Below are positions 1 through 11,024 of a DNA stretch of 64,000 bases, one piece after another (positions within the stretch are counted from its first letter, which is position 1; each line of letters begins with the position of its first letter). Origin of the DNA: Erythrophleum ivorense (taxonomy: Eukaryota; Streptophyta; Magnoliopsida; Fabales; Fabaceae); NCBI GenBank assembly GCA_026724425.1, contig JAIUCV010000011.1, positions 12,297,501 to 12,361,500 on the forward strand. The letters are read 5' to 3'. The translations under genes were made by a program, and so were the position numbers. Under the pieces are notes generated by a model. That model was not told the origin of the DNA and ran no database searches. It was given only the letters and a program-made list of their open reading frames with translations.

Positions 1-1126
1 TCAATTATCTATTTACTTTAATAAATTCATTAAATCATTATCTATATATATATATTTTTTGAAATTTATAAATACCAATTTGTTTTCCCAAGGAGTAGAG
101 CACATAAATCACACAACGGAAAGTTTCACCATAACAAAAAATATAAAATAAAATGAAATAGATATGTCACTCCACTATTTACACACTTACCAATTGGGAC
201 TAATAGTATAAGTCCCAAATTCCTATTGTTTAGTGCAGAATCTCAGTTGAATGAGTTTCCCTGGTATCACCTAAAATTACAACCAATATAAATTTTGACC
301 ATTCTAATAACATCTATAACAATTTATATAACCTAATATACTCCCTAAAATATAAATTCCTAAATTTTATACACTTTTCTATCCTAAATACTAATCTTAA
401 ATTTGGGGTTTTTCAATCTAAGCTCCCATAACTCTAAATTTAAAACTTACTTCAGAGTACATGATAATTGGAGGTAAGAGTGTCAATTTGTTATTTTAAA
501 GGTTCAATAGTGAAACCCTCTTCGAATGTCCAGCCACGACAACCACATATGAAAAAGAAAGAATAAAAATTTTTAAAAAAAAAATTGAATGGAAAAAAAA
601 TGAAGAACAACAAGGGGAGGAAACCATTAGCATAAGAGAGAAAATAAACCCACACCTTTTGCTTTCTTTCTTCTTCCACCTCCACACTCTCTCTCTCTTC
701 TATTTTTTTTTCTCATGGTGGTTCATGGTCAACCAAAGTAGAGAACTCACCGATGATTAAAGCTAATCGGAGCTTGCTGGAGGTTGTTGTGTAATGGGTG
801 GAGATCCATCGTTGTAGCATTGAAGGAAGAATGGGAGAAATGAAAAATAGAGGAGACAAGGAAGCTTGAAAAAGATGCTGGAAGTGGTTGATAAAAGATG
901 GAGAAAGAAAAGGCATGTTAGTCAAATGAAAGAAATGGAGAGAGTGTGTATTTAAGAAATATTAAACTATCTTTAGTTCATATTGCATTTTTGCCCCCTA
1001 AAACAACTTAATATGCATTAATTGATATTTAAAATGATTGAAAAGGATCCTAGAAAATTTTATAAACTCCATAATTAATTTTAAAAGAACAATTATTCAA
1101 TTTTTTTAATAGCATAAAGTAATTTA

Positions 1127-1177
<51 letters not shown>

Positions 1178-1208
1178 CATCATCATCATCATTATTTAAA
1201 GTATTACA
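1..1208 (-). repeat. 3' LTR, partial (window starts inside it)
   Basis: Aligns along its whole length with 11,429-12,671 with scattered substitutions and small indels. On the minus strand it starts TGTAATAC directly after the polypurine tract. The complete LTR should be about 2.4 kb, judged from the 5' LTR and from the solo LTR at 24,810-27,237. Small reading frames inside it are incidental. Confidence 0.9.
1129..1197. repeat. (ATT)n / (ATC)n microsatellite in the LTR
   Basis: About 17 ATT units followed by a few ATC units near the start of the 3' LTR. The matching array in the 5' LTR lies at 12,601-12,657 and has no ATC tail, so the two arrays diverged after insertion. Confidence 0.95.
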
Positions 1209-1210
1209 AT

Positions 1211-1220
1211 CCTTCCCCCT
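1211..1220 (-). other. Polypurine tract of the gypsy element
   Basis: AGGGGGAAGG on the minus strand, two bases before the TGTAATAC start of the 3' LTR. This is the expected place and composition for the plus-strand primer. Confidence 0.85.
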
Positions 1221-1243
1221 AAAAAAATTCGGTCCTCTAAATT

Positions 1244-1444
1244 TCAAGCAAGCTTCTTACCAAAAGATTCAAAGAGATGAGGATACTTCTCACGTATGAC
1301 TTCCTCAACTTCCCATGTTGCTTCTTCCTTAGAATGATTTTGCCATATCACTTTCACTAAAACTATATCTTTGTTTCTTAATCTCTTGACTTGCCTATCA
1401 ACTATAGCTATAGGTTGCTCTTCATAAGAAAGTAGTTCATCCAA
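1244..1444 (-). pseudogene. Chromodomain-like C-terminus of gypsy integrase
   Basis: A 66-codon open segment at the 3' end of the polyprotein. It has the usual layout of the plant chromovirus tail: a DRQ-K-LR segment, then VKVIWQNHS, EEATWE and a final YPHLF. The EEATWE core is the chromodomain signature by which such integrases are thought to bind chromatin. It ends about 24 bp before the polypurine tract, as expected for the end of pol. It is separated from the integrase part by a stop or frameshift near 1,445-1,490, so it is not translated with it now. Confidence 0.85.
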
Positions 1445-1488
1445 CTGTATTGTGGTTAAAGCACGTGAGAAGGATTAGTCAAATACTT

Positions 1489-2271
1489 TCAAAACATTGA
1501 TACATGAAAGACGGGATGAACATTTGCAAAGTTCGGTGGAAAAGCCAAACGATAAGCTACATTCCCTATTCTTTCTAGAATTTCAAATGGCTCAAGGCAC
1601 CTAGGGCTTAGCTTTCCCTTCTTACCAAACATTAAGACACCTTTCATTGGCGATATACGTAAGAACACAAGATCTCCAACTACAAATTCTAAATCACATC
1701 TCCTGTGATCGACATAAGACTTCTGTCTACTTTGAGTGGTCAATAGCCTTTCACGGATAAGCTTTATCTTGGCTACTAACTCCTGAACTAGGTCCGGGCC
1801 TAATAGTATTGATTTACCCACTTTGAACCATCCAATAGGCGACCTACAATGCCTACCATACAACACTTCAAAAAGAGCCATCTGAATGCTTGATTGATAA
1901 CTGTTGTTGTATGCAAATTCCATCAAAGGCAAGTATTTATCCTAACTCCCACCAAGGTCTAAGACATATGTACTAAGATCTAATCTGGTTCCAAGTGCTT
2001 CTTGAAAAGACCTCTAGAACTTAGCTATAAATTATGAGCCATGGTCTAAAATAATGGATACCGATACACCATGAAGAGAGATAATCTCATCCAAGTAAAG
2101 CTTAGCATACTGAGCTACACTGTAAGTAGTCTTCACAGGAAAGAAGTGAGCAGACTTGGTTAAGCGGTCTACAATCACCTATACTGAATCATAACCCTTG
2201 ATAGTATTAGGCAATCAAGTTACAAAGTCCATAGTAATTCTCTCCCACTTCCATTCCAGTATTTCAATTTG
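1489..2271 (-). pseudogene. Gypsy integrase catalytic core and GPY/F region, broken
   Basis: The core begins with an IVDRLTKSAHFFPV segment holding the first catalytic Asp. A second block contains LDHGS, where SDRGS is usual. The block carrying the catalytic Glu (normally DGQSERTIQTLEDM) is deleted: the text runs from LGTRLDL directly to a YVLDLGGS segment. In-frame stops lie near 2,188, 2,024-2,036 and 1,944. The 147-codon open part at 1,489-1,932 includes MEFAYNNSYQSS, VGDLVFLRISP and the terminal NVHPVFHVSMF motif. The deletion and stops make the enzyme inactive. Confidence 0.92.
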
Positions 2272-2526
2272 CTAAAGCAAGCCTATTGGCTTTTGGTGTT
2301 CAACTTTCACCTGTTGACACAGTAAGCATTTAGATACAAACTCTGCCACATCCTTTTTCATCCCTTTCCACCAATATAACTCCTTTAAATCGCGGTATAT
2401 TTTATTAGAACCTGGATGAAAAGTATAAGTTGAATGATGAGCTTCCTTTAACACTTTGCTTCGTAAGTCTTCTACATTCGGTACACATAACCTATGACCA
2501 CGCCTCAAAATCCCTTCAGAATCCAC
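2272..2526 (-). pseudogene. Gypsy integrase N-terminal HHCC zinc-binding domain
   Basis: An 84-codon open segment with the retroviral-type H2C2 zinc finger: HH-STYTFH, then about 30 residues including YWWKGMKKDV, then CLLC. It sits between RNase H and the integrase core as in all Ty3/gypsy elements. The segment opens at an ATG-like codon but in the parent element it was an internal part of pol. Confidence 0.92.
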
Positions 2527-2550
2527 TGATAACTCTTGTAGCCTCCCTTC

Positions 2551-3699
2551 TTAAACTTCTTCAATGATCTTCTTCATCTGAAGATCTTGGTTTTGTGTAG
2601 CCTTAATTCTATCTACCAAGCTAGAACGGAGTTGAACATGGGCTAATAAAGTACCAGATCTTGTAATCTTTAATCTTACTCCACCTTTCTCAAGCTTCTG
2701 GAATTCTTTCACCATAAGCCTTTTGACTTCAGCTATGTGGGCCAAGCTACCCATTGATTTTTTGCTTAATGTATATGCAACCACATTAGCTTTACTAGGA
2801 TGATACAAAATATTACAATCATAGTCTTTCAAAAGCTCAATCCATATTCTTTGCCTTAAATTCAGATCTTGCTGTTGAAAAATGTACTTGAGACTCTTAT
2901 GATCAGTGTAGATTTCACAAGTCTCACCGTACAAGTAATGCCTCCATATTTTTAAAGCAAAGATCATTGTGGCCATTTCTAAATCATGAGTAGGGTAGTT
3001 CTGCTCATGCGTCTTAAGTTGTCTAGATGCATAAGCTATCACCTTTCCATGTTGCATTAAGACACAACCCAAACCCACTTTTGAAGCATCACAATAGACT
3101 GTATAGCCCCCACTCCCAAATGGAAGAGCCAACACCGATGCAGAAGTCAGACAGTCTTTTAGCTGTTGGAAACTATGCTCACAAGCATCAGACCATTGAA
3201 ATTTTATGCCATTCCTTGTCAACTTGGTTAAAGGAGCTGCAAGCTTAGAAAAAACTTTAACAAATCTATAATAATATCCTGCTAATCCAAGAAAACTACA
3301 GATCTCCGTCACCATAGTAGGTCTAGGCCAATTCTGGACTGCCTCTATTTTCTTCGGATCCACACTAATCCTAACCTTGGATACTATGTGTCCTAAGAAA
3401 GCCACACTATCTAACCAAAACGCACATTTTGAAAATTTAGCATACAAATAATGCTCTTTCAAGGTTTGTAAGGCCATGCGTAAATGTTGTTCATGTTCCT
3501 CCTTACTCTTTGAGTATACCAAAATATCATTAATAAATACAATCACAAAGTGATCTAAATATGGTTTGAAAACTCGATTCATCAAGTCCATAAAAGTTAC
3601 TGGAGCATTTGTAAACCCAAAAGACATGACTAAGAACTCGTAGTGCCCATAACGAGTCCTAAAAGCTGTCTTTGGAATATCTTTTCCTCTAATCTTCAA
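2551..3699 (-). pseudogene. Gypsy reverse transcriptase (C-terminal part) and RNase H
   Basis: 382 open codons. The RT part has TAFRTRYGHYEFLVMSFG, TNAP and the active-site box written FVIVFINDILVYS. The family norm is FIDD, so the first catalytic Asp is Asn here. RNase H follows with YCDAS (about residue 208), HDLE, TDHKSL and NVVAYTLSKK. The last box is normally VADALSRK, so its catalytic Asp is replaced by Tyr. At least two of the catalytic acids are therefore lost even in this long open segment. The 5' side is separated from the first half of RT by a frameshift at about 3,700. Confidence 0.95.
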
Positions 3700-4182
3700 T
3701 TGATGGTACCTTGACCTAAATCAATTTTAGAGAAGCATTGAGCTCCTTGAAGTTGGTCAAACAAGTTATTTATCCGTGGCAATGGATATTTATTCTTTAC
3801 TGTCACCTTATTTAATTGCCTATAATTAACACATAGCCGTATAGATCCATCTTTCTTCTTTTAACACTGGAGCACCCCAAGGAGAAGAACTAAGGCATAT
3901 GAAACCTTTATCAAGAAGATGTTGTAATTGTTCTTTCAACTCTCTAAGTTCTACTGGAGCCATACGATATGGCGGTATAGATACAGGTGAAGTGCCAAGA
4001 ATCACATCTATAGAGAACTCAATCTCTTTGTCTGGTGGTAAACCTGGCAACTCTTTTGGAAAAATATCAAGGAATTCACATGCTATAGGTACTTCTTTTA
4101 GATTTACTTCTGTCACCCGTGTGTCTCTAACCATTGCTAAATAACCTTTGCATCCCTTTCTCAATAACTTATTAGCACCCAA
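3700..4182 (-). pseudogene. Gypsy protease-RT linker and N-terminal part of reverse transcriptase
   Basis: The open part at 3,826-4,182 contains the linker segment with FPKELPGLPP and the RT start with YRMAPVELRELKEQL and SPWGAPV. A one-base gain in the A-run near 3,858 shifts the frame. After it the text reads KKDGSIRLCVNYRQLNK and FDQLQGAQCFSKIDL in another frame, down to a second frameshift at about 3,700-3,720. These two indels break one continuous RT domain into three frames. Confidence 0.92.
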
Positions 4183-4191
4183 AGTAAAGAT

Positions 4192-4782
4192 TTAATTACT
4201 GGGTACCAAACTTTGATCACCCTGAAAAGTAATAATTCCTCCTTCTGGCAATTTAAATTTCATGACTTTATTATGACAATCAACTATGGCATGAGAAGAA
4301 GATAACAAATCCATACCCAAGATCACATCAAAGTTCGTCATGTCGAGGACTATTAAGTCTACTAGTAACCAATTTTCTCCCACTAGAATTTCATATGATC
4401 TATACACATAATTAGCTATAATTACATCTCCTATAGGTATAGCCACCGCTAATGGTTCATCAAAAGGTGATGCATCTCTACCAAACGACAATGCAAAGAA
4501 TGGAAATACAAAAGAATTTGTAGCCCCAGGATCGAATAAAACATGTGCATCAAAAGAGAAAACCGAAAGTATACTTGCAACCACTGCATTTGATGTCTGA
4601 GCATCCTGACGGGTTATAGCAAAAACACGAGCTTGACCTCTACCAACTTGTCCTTGACCTCTACCTCTGAACCCTCTACTACTAGACTGGGCCTTACTAG
4701 AACCTCGACCTCTAGAACCCCCAACTTGCCTTAAAGGTGCTACAGGTATTAGAGAAGACGGTAACGTTGGAGGGTTTGACAC
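4192..4782 (-). pseudogene. Gypsy aspartic protease segment
   Basis: 196 open codons. An Arg/Gly/Ser-rich stretch (residues about 22-53) is followed by a retropepsin-like fold. The active-site box reads VLFDPGATNSFV, where VLFDSGATHSFV is usual, so the catalytic D-S/T-G triad is D-P-G. The later box DVILGMDLL is nearly normal (usually GMDWL). It lies between the zinc knuckle and RT as expected. Confidence 0.92.
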
Positions 4783-4799
4783 GTGACTAGAGGATGGTC

Positions 4800-4982
4800 A
4801 AGCTGATAATGTAAGACAATCTTTTCTGAGGTGGCCCTGTTGACCACACTGATAACACACTTTCCTTGGTTTAAAACAAACTTCAGTATGAACTCTCCCA
4901 CAAGTAGGGCAAGAGGGGAGAGTCTTAAAAGATCTCTCTCTGTCACGGCTGATCTAAGAAGAGCATGGCTGATCATTTCCAC
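4800..4982 (-). pseudogene. Gag nucleocapsid zinc knuckle
   Basis: In the frame that reads CPTCGRVHTEVCF, the segment CYQCGQQGHLRKDC at 4,816-4,857 is a perfect CX2CX4HX4C zinc knuckle. A stop follows within a few codons, and the protease continues in another frame, so the original gag-pro continuity is lost. Confidence 0.9.
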
Positions 4983-5306
4983 TAACTGGTATCATACTAG
5001 ATGAATGACTACTATAGCCCCCTGATGCCGAGAACCCAGCTGATGGCCTTGATAGCTTACCCCAATCTCTCTTGATGCATTACCACTTCCTTGGCTCTAA
5101 TAGCCACCTTGAGTACTCTCAGTACGTTGCCGCTTACACGGTTCTTGTAGCACCTTACTCCTTTTACTTTGAGCTTCAAATAGTTTAGCACTTTCAACCA
5201 CCTCTTCATATGAATCATAGTAGGTCCTTGCTACAGATCAGAATAAATAATCTAGAAGACCTTGAACAAATTGTTTTACCCGCATTTGTGGAGCATATCT
5301 AGACAT

Positions 5307-6059
5307 TTAAGTATATAATATATCATATTCTGAAACTATCATATCCTCTGTCTGTCTAAGAAGTTCAAACTCCCTTGCTCTAGCATCTCTAATAGTTTGT
5401 GGAAGGAATCGTCTCATAAATAATTCTGAGAACTCTCCCCAACCCAGAGGAGGTGAATTTCGTAGCCTTCCTTGCATCATGGTCTCATACCATGTCCAAG
5501 TCATACCCACTAAATGAAACTCTGCTAATTCAACTAATCTAGTGGACGTACATCCCAGTGCTCGGCAAAGTTGGCCTATCCCATCCAAGAACTACTGTGG
5601 GTCTTCACTTGCTTCTATACCCGAGAAGGAAGGAGGTTTGAGTTTCATAAATTCAGCTAAACAAACCTCATTACTCCTTTCTTGTAGAACTGGATGCTCC
5701 CCTTGTGGCCTAGGTTCTTGTTCAGGCCTAGAGTCTATATGTTGTTCTTGCTTCTATTGTTGTTGTTGCTGCTGCTGCATCATACCCAACATTACCATCA
5801 TAGTCTACGGCATCACATGCATCCCAACTACAACATCAGCTAATGTTGGATTAGCTTGCTCAGCCTTAGGCACCTTAACCCTTATCGCTTCAGCGACTTC
5901 AACTCTTTGATCATTTTCAGGTCTACAGCCACTACTGCATCCGCAACCTCTACCACCTCCTCGCCCTTGGCCTTTAGGTGTTGGAGCAATGTCATGAGGC
6001 AAGTTAGAAGACTCATCAGGAACATATCTCCTAGGTGCCATCCTTTTTCTTGGCGGCAT
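5307..6059 (-). pseudogene. Gag (retrotrans_gag domain), broken
   Basis: The probable gag start is the ATG at 6,057-6,059, giving a basic Pro/Arg/Gly-rich N-terminus (MPPRKRMAPRR) and an open run to 5,805. The retrotrans_gag core is in another frame at 5,307-5,588, with the usual ELAEFHLVGMTWTWYETM and WGEFSELFMRRFLP segments. The region between is broken by stops. A Gln-codon (CTG/TTG) run near 5,757-5,780 is a short microsatellite. The plus-strand frames here are shadows. Confidence 0.88.
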
Positions 6060-6275
6060 CGTCCTAAAATAAAAGTAATATGCACATGATTGATAATTTT
6101 AATAAAAACATAAAAATTAAATATAAACTATACACAGACTATGGCATGAGACTCCATGATTAGGATTTGACAATAATAGCCTTTTGCATGTAAAGTGTAT
6201 TGGCCAGGTACATAATTACACACAAGATTTTACTACTTCCCAATCCTACGGCTACAAGGACCTAGACATAACTAG

Positions 6276-6287
6276 GCTCTGATACTA
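6276..6287 (-). other. Primer-binding site for initiator tRNA-Met
   Basis: TAGTATCAGAGC on the minus strand. This differs by one base from TGGTATCAGAGC, the usual PBS complementary to the 3' end of plant initiator tRNA-Met. It lies a few bases from the inner end of the 5' LTR and fixes both the element's direction and the LTR boundary at about 6,293. Confidence 0.88.
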
Positions 6288-7079
6288 ACTTTTTCACGAC
6301 CGAATTTCTGGGTCACGACTGGCGCATAAGTTAAACTAATTTGGAGATTTAGTTAGCCTAGCAAGCCTTACAAAATCTAAAGTCAACTATTATATCTTAT
6401 ATTTAAACTAACCTATATAACTCACAAGTTTTGAAAACTTTAATATTCAGTTCATTATATCATTAGAGGCTACTGAAAATTTGGTAATATCTCCCCCAAA
6501 AATTGGACATCCCATCTTGAATAAATTAATTAATTAATTAAACCAGCACCGGCGCCAGTAAGAACAAGTTATATATTACCAAAATGCCTAGCTAGGAAAA
6601 TAAAAACAATATTTACATATTATAAGTAACCGTATAACATGGACAATTCCAAAATTCTTTCTCTACACCTATATGCCACAACATCATGGAGTCTAACACA
6701 ATCTCACAAAATTAAACACCTACTCTAAGGGTTCGGTAGCTCACGAGCTCCCAAATCACTTCACTCCTTTACTCGTTGGTCTGAAAAATAAGGAAAGAAG
6801 AGGGATAAGCCTACCACTAGCTTAGTGAGTGTATAAATAATAAAGTGCATAAAGGGAAAAATAAGTGCATACATGAGTTTTTAAAAATCAATGATCATCG
6901 AATAATTTAGGCAATAAAATTATAGATGAAATGAAAAATAATTATTTAAATAAAAAGAAACTTTTAGATAAAATCTATATTTTCTAAATATAAGAAAAAT
7001 ATTATAAGAATGGGCATCATAGAGAAGAACCAAATCATCAAACCACATCATCATATATCATGGCATTTCTTTTGATCTC

Positions 7080-10000
7080 TGAAGCACGGGAACATGAAAA
7101 TGGCCGTCGTACCCGTATCGGATACATTTCCGGTACCGATATATGTATCGTACGGGTACAAATGTATCCCGTAGGTTTCATTTTCGTCTGTACATTCCCG
7201 AAACATTTTTTTTTGTACTGAAACGACTCCAATATGGCTTCAAAACGCTTGAGGTTAAACGCGTCCGTTTCACTCATTCAGATCTGAGAGCTTCACTTCC
7301 CCTCGTGTGGATTCTTGCTGCGTCGTCTCACTCATCTGAATCTGGATTCCTGTCGCTGCATCTCGCTGTGTGTCTCCTCCCGAAGTCCATTTCTCTGTCG
7401 TCTTCTCCTGCCGTCTCCTCCCTCCGTCTGTTTCTCCTTCTTTTTTTCTGGTTTGCTCAAGTGCGTCTTCCTCTATCTTCTTCTCTGATTTTGAATTGAT
7501 ATTTGCTGAGATAATTGCTTAATCTGCTACGTCTTCCTCTGTTGGATTAACTAAGATAATTTCTTCTCTGAGATTTCGTATGTGTCTGTTTGTGACTCAC
7601 TGACTCTGTGTTGTTGAGGTTTGCGATTTCGTATATGTCTGTGACTTTGTGTAGATATGAGATTTCGTATGTATCTGTGACTTTGTGTTGAGGTCTGTGA
7701 TTTTGATGAAATGGAAAGGGGAAGCAACTTGAAGTGCCTACTGATTCATTTTAATACCTACCACTGACGTTTTCAAATGCATTGTCATTGTCTCTGATTT
7801 TATTGTTTTGGTAGAATTTTCATTCAAACAAACAGGTCGGCTTTCCAATAAGAATGCAATATGTTGAGTTCACTCTTTTCCACCATGCGTTCTCCACAGT
7901 TTATAGTCCCTAAGTTGCATTATTGTTTGTTAGTGCACTTTTTACTGGAGGCACATGCAAGGCTAAAGCAGCCTTGCATATAGAGTTATAAGGACTATGG
8001 TATTCTTGTCTATTTGTTCCTTTTCAATTTAAGGAGCTTGACATTATTCATTCAAGAAGTTAAAAGTCAATTTTAGTTTTCAAAAAGGGAAAGCTTTACA
8101 CCCCCTACCTGGGATTTTTTTAGCACAGAAATGAATTTGAAACCTTCACTAGTCTAAAGTACTTGTAGCTTAGTAGATAGGGATCACACACAAGCATGTC
8201 ACCCTCTATCAGGACAATCTTTGGCAATAATGCTTAATTAGTAACTTCACCTTCACTCTTAGATCATTCTCTTTTTTGCATTATTGTACTTTTTCGATGC
8301 TTGTTAGTTATCTTCTATGGGCACTTTTCCTTGGACGATGCCCCTTTATATACAACTTTTCTTAATACTAATTATAAATTGAAAAACGAAAATGAAAATC
8401 TTTAATGGCTTGTTTAGCTTATTTATCTGGAAAAAATTTGGATTTTTCATAAATGATATTGCTTCTCCATTATAAGTATCATGACAACTGAAAGTTCTAG
8501 TTCTGCTAGTAATCCTAGGTCCACTGCTTCTGCTGAATATTGTTCTAGTAATATTCTCCAAAAAAAAAGGCACTCCTTTGTGGGCTTATGTAACTTTAAT
8601 TGTTAGAAGTAGAGAAGGAGAAACTGCTAATCCTGGTGGAAATAAGCATTGGAAGTATAATTATTGTAACTGTGAATTTCAAGGATCTTATTCTAGAGTT
8701 AAGTGGCATTTGTTGATGGTATCTGGTAAAGGAATTTCTATGTGTCCCAAAGTCGATACTCATTGTTTAGCAGAGATGAAAAATTTGCAAGAGGAGGCTG
8801 AGAATAGATTAAAACCAAAAGAAGTTCCATTACCACCACCAGCTAAAGGTTTATCTCCTTTAGGTGTTCAAAGTGAGCACAATCAAGGGAAAAAGAGAGC
8901 AATTGGCGCTTTGGAAAAAGCCTTCAACCAAACAGCTAGGAAAAATTTGTATGCAGAAATTGCTAGAATGTTCTATTCAGGTGGTTTATCCTTTAATTTG
9001 GCACGCAATCCATATTACATTAGCTTTTATCAATATACTACAAACAATATGATTTCTAGTTTTAAACCTCCTAGTTATAATGCACTAAGAGGTCCTTTGC
9101 TGCAGCAAGAAAGGACAAATGTTGAAAAGTTGCTTGAGCCAATAAAAGAGACTTGGAGTAAGAAGGGAGTGAGTATTGTAATAGATGGGTGGACTGATGT
9201 ACAACGAAAGCCGTTAATTAATTTTATGGCTGTATCTGATGGGGTCCTATTTTTTTAAAGGCAATTGATAGGACTAAAGAATACAAAGACAAATTTTACA
9301 TAGCTGAGTTGATGAAGCAAGTAATTGAAGAGGTAAAACCTTAAAATGTGGTTCAAATTATTACTGACAATGCCTTTGTTTGTAAAGCTGCTGGCAAGAT
9401 TATTGAAGGTGAGTATTCTCACATATTTTGGACACCATGTGTTGTCCACACGCTCAATCTCGCGTTGAAAATTATATATGCAGCTTAAAACACTGATACA
9501 AATGAATTAGTATATGAAGAATGTCATTGGATCACTCAAATCAAGGATGATGTAATTTTTCTCAGAACTTTCATTATGAATCATTCTATGAGGTTAGCCA
9601 TTTTCAATGAATTTGTACCTTTGAAATTGCTTGCCATTGCTGAGACTAGGTTTGCTTCAACTGTTGTGATGCTAAAGAGGCTCAGACTCATTAAAATGTC
9701 TCTTTGCACAATGGTAATTAGTGAAAAATGGAATACATATAAAGAGGATGATGTTGGAAAGGCTAATACCATTAAAGAGTTAATTCTTGATGACTCTTGG
9801 TGGGATAAGATTAATTACATCCTCTCTTTCACAAAGCCTATTTATGACATGCTTATATTTTGTGATACGGATAAACCTTCACTTCACTTGATTTATGATA
9901 TGTGGGATTCAATGATAGAACAAGTGAAAATATCAATATACAAGCATGAGAAAAAGGAACTTTCTAAACATTCAAGATTTTATGAAGTTGTATATGGAAT

Positions 10001-11024
10001 TATAATTGATCGTTGGACAAAAAGTTGTACACCACTTCATTGCCTTGCTCATTCATTGAATCTTAAGTAAGTTTTACTAATATTCCATACTTATATTATT
10101 GATATTTTTTTTACATTTAATTTTATGCTAAACAAGTCTAATTTTCATTATTTTTATTGCATACTATAAAGATATTACACTCCTCAATAACTTGATGTAG
10201 CACCAAATAAAGTTCCTCCACATTTAGATGCTGAAATTTCAACCGAGAGGACCAAGTGCTTTAATATGTATTTTAAGGACCTAGAGAGAGAAAATTGGTC
10301 CTTCAAAAGTTTTCAATGTTTTGTGAAGCTTCAGATACATATTCATTATTTGATTCGTTACAAGATAGGTGGAATTTAGAGGCTAATGATTGGTGGTTAA
10401 ATTATAGTTCTTCAACCCCAATGCTCCAACAGCTTGCATTAAAGCTTTTTCGTCAACCATGTTCATCATCTTGTTGTGAACGAAATTAGAGCACATACTC
10501 TTTCATTCACTCACTGAAAAGGAACAAATTGAATCCAAAAAGGGCCGAAGACTTGGTTTATGTTTATACCAATCTTCATCTTCTATCAAGAAAGAGTGAA
10601 AAGTATTCTAGTGGAGTGACTAGGATGTGAGATGTTAATGGAGATCATTGGGAGCCAGTTGATGGGGTAGGAGGTTTTGAGGTTGCAAATTTATTTTTAG
10701 ATGAACCGGATCAAGAACAAGAGCTCATAGGGAACGTTACTAATGTAGATGTAGATGTAGATGAAGATTAACTTGGATTGAAAATTTTATTATTAATGCT
10801 TGTATGAAATGTAACTTGTTATGAATATCTTATTTATATTTGTAATTTGTGATATTATTTATGCTATGGTAGCTTATTTATAATTTATTTTATTTTTTAA
10901 TGTATTAGATTCTTGAATATATATATATATATTCTCGTACCCGTATCTTAAAATTTTAGAAATTACCGTATCCCACGCATTGTGACGTGTTGTACCCGAT
11001 ACGCGTACCCGTATCGGTGCTTCA
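7080..11024 (+). mobile_element. hAT transposon inserted in the gypsy LTR
   Basis: Ends carry a short inverted repeat, TGAAGCAC on the left (7,080-7,087) and GTGCTTCA on the right (11,017-11,024). Within 150 bp of both ends the motif TACCCGTATC recurs on both strands, as is common for subterminal repeats of hAT elements. The interior holds a BED/DUF659/hAT-C transposase gene on the plus strand. The 8 bases next to each terminus are not identical, so the target duplication has decayed or the exact end is a few bases away. The element must be younger than the gypsy element that hosts it. Confidence 0.82.
8481..10771 (+). pseudogene. hAT transposase (BED zinc finger, DUF659, hAT C-terminal domain), broken
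   Basis: The likely start is ATG 8,481 (MTTESSSS...). The frame then shifts in an A-run near 8,560 into the long open part 8,578-9,258. That part holds a BED finger (KHWKYNYCNCEF, then VKWHLL, then MCP; the first Cys of the usual WKCNYC is Tyr) and DUF659, with a VIDGWTDVQRKPLINFMA segment. A frameshift near 9,250 and two in-frame stops (9,342-9,344 and near 9,486) precede the next open block, 9,576-10,070, which has AIAETRFASTVVMLKRL. An intron-like gap follows. The last part (10,295 onward) contains QDRWNLEANDWW and the hAT dimerisation block. A TAG at 10,487-10,489 replaces the Trp normally found before STYSFIHS. The acidic C-terminus ends at 10,771. The enzyme would cut and paste its own element; here it is dead. 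Confidence 0.92.

Noticed and set aside
491..925. Open frames on the minus strand inside the LTR
   Set aside because: Phe/Ser-rich translations of CT-rich LTR sequence; the corresponding frames in the other LTR are altered. They lie upstream of gag in a non-coding LTR.
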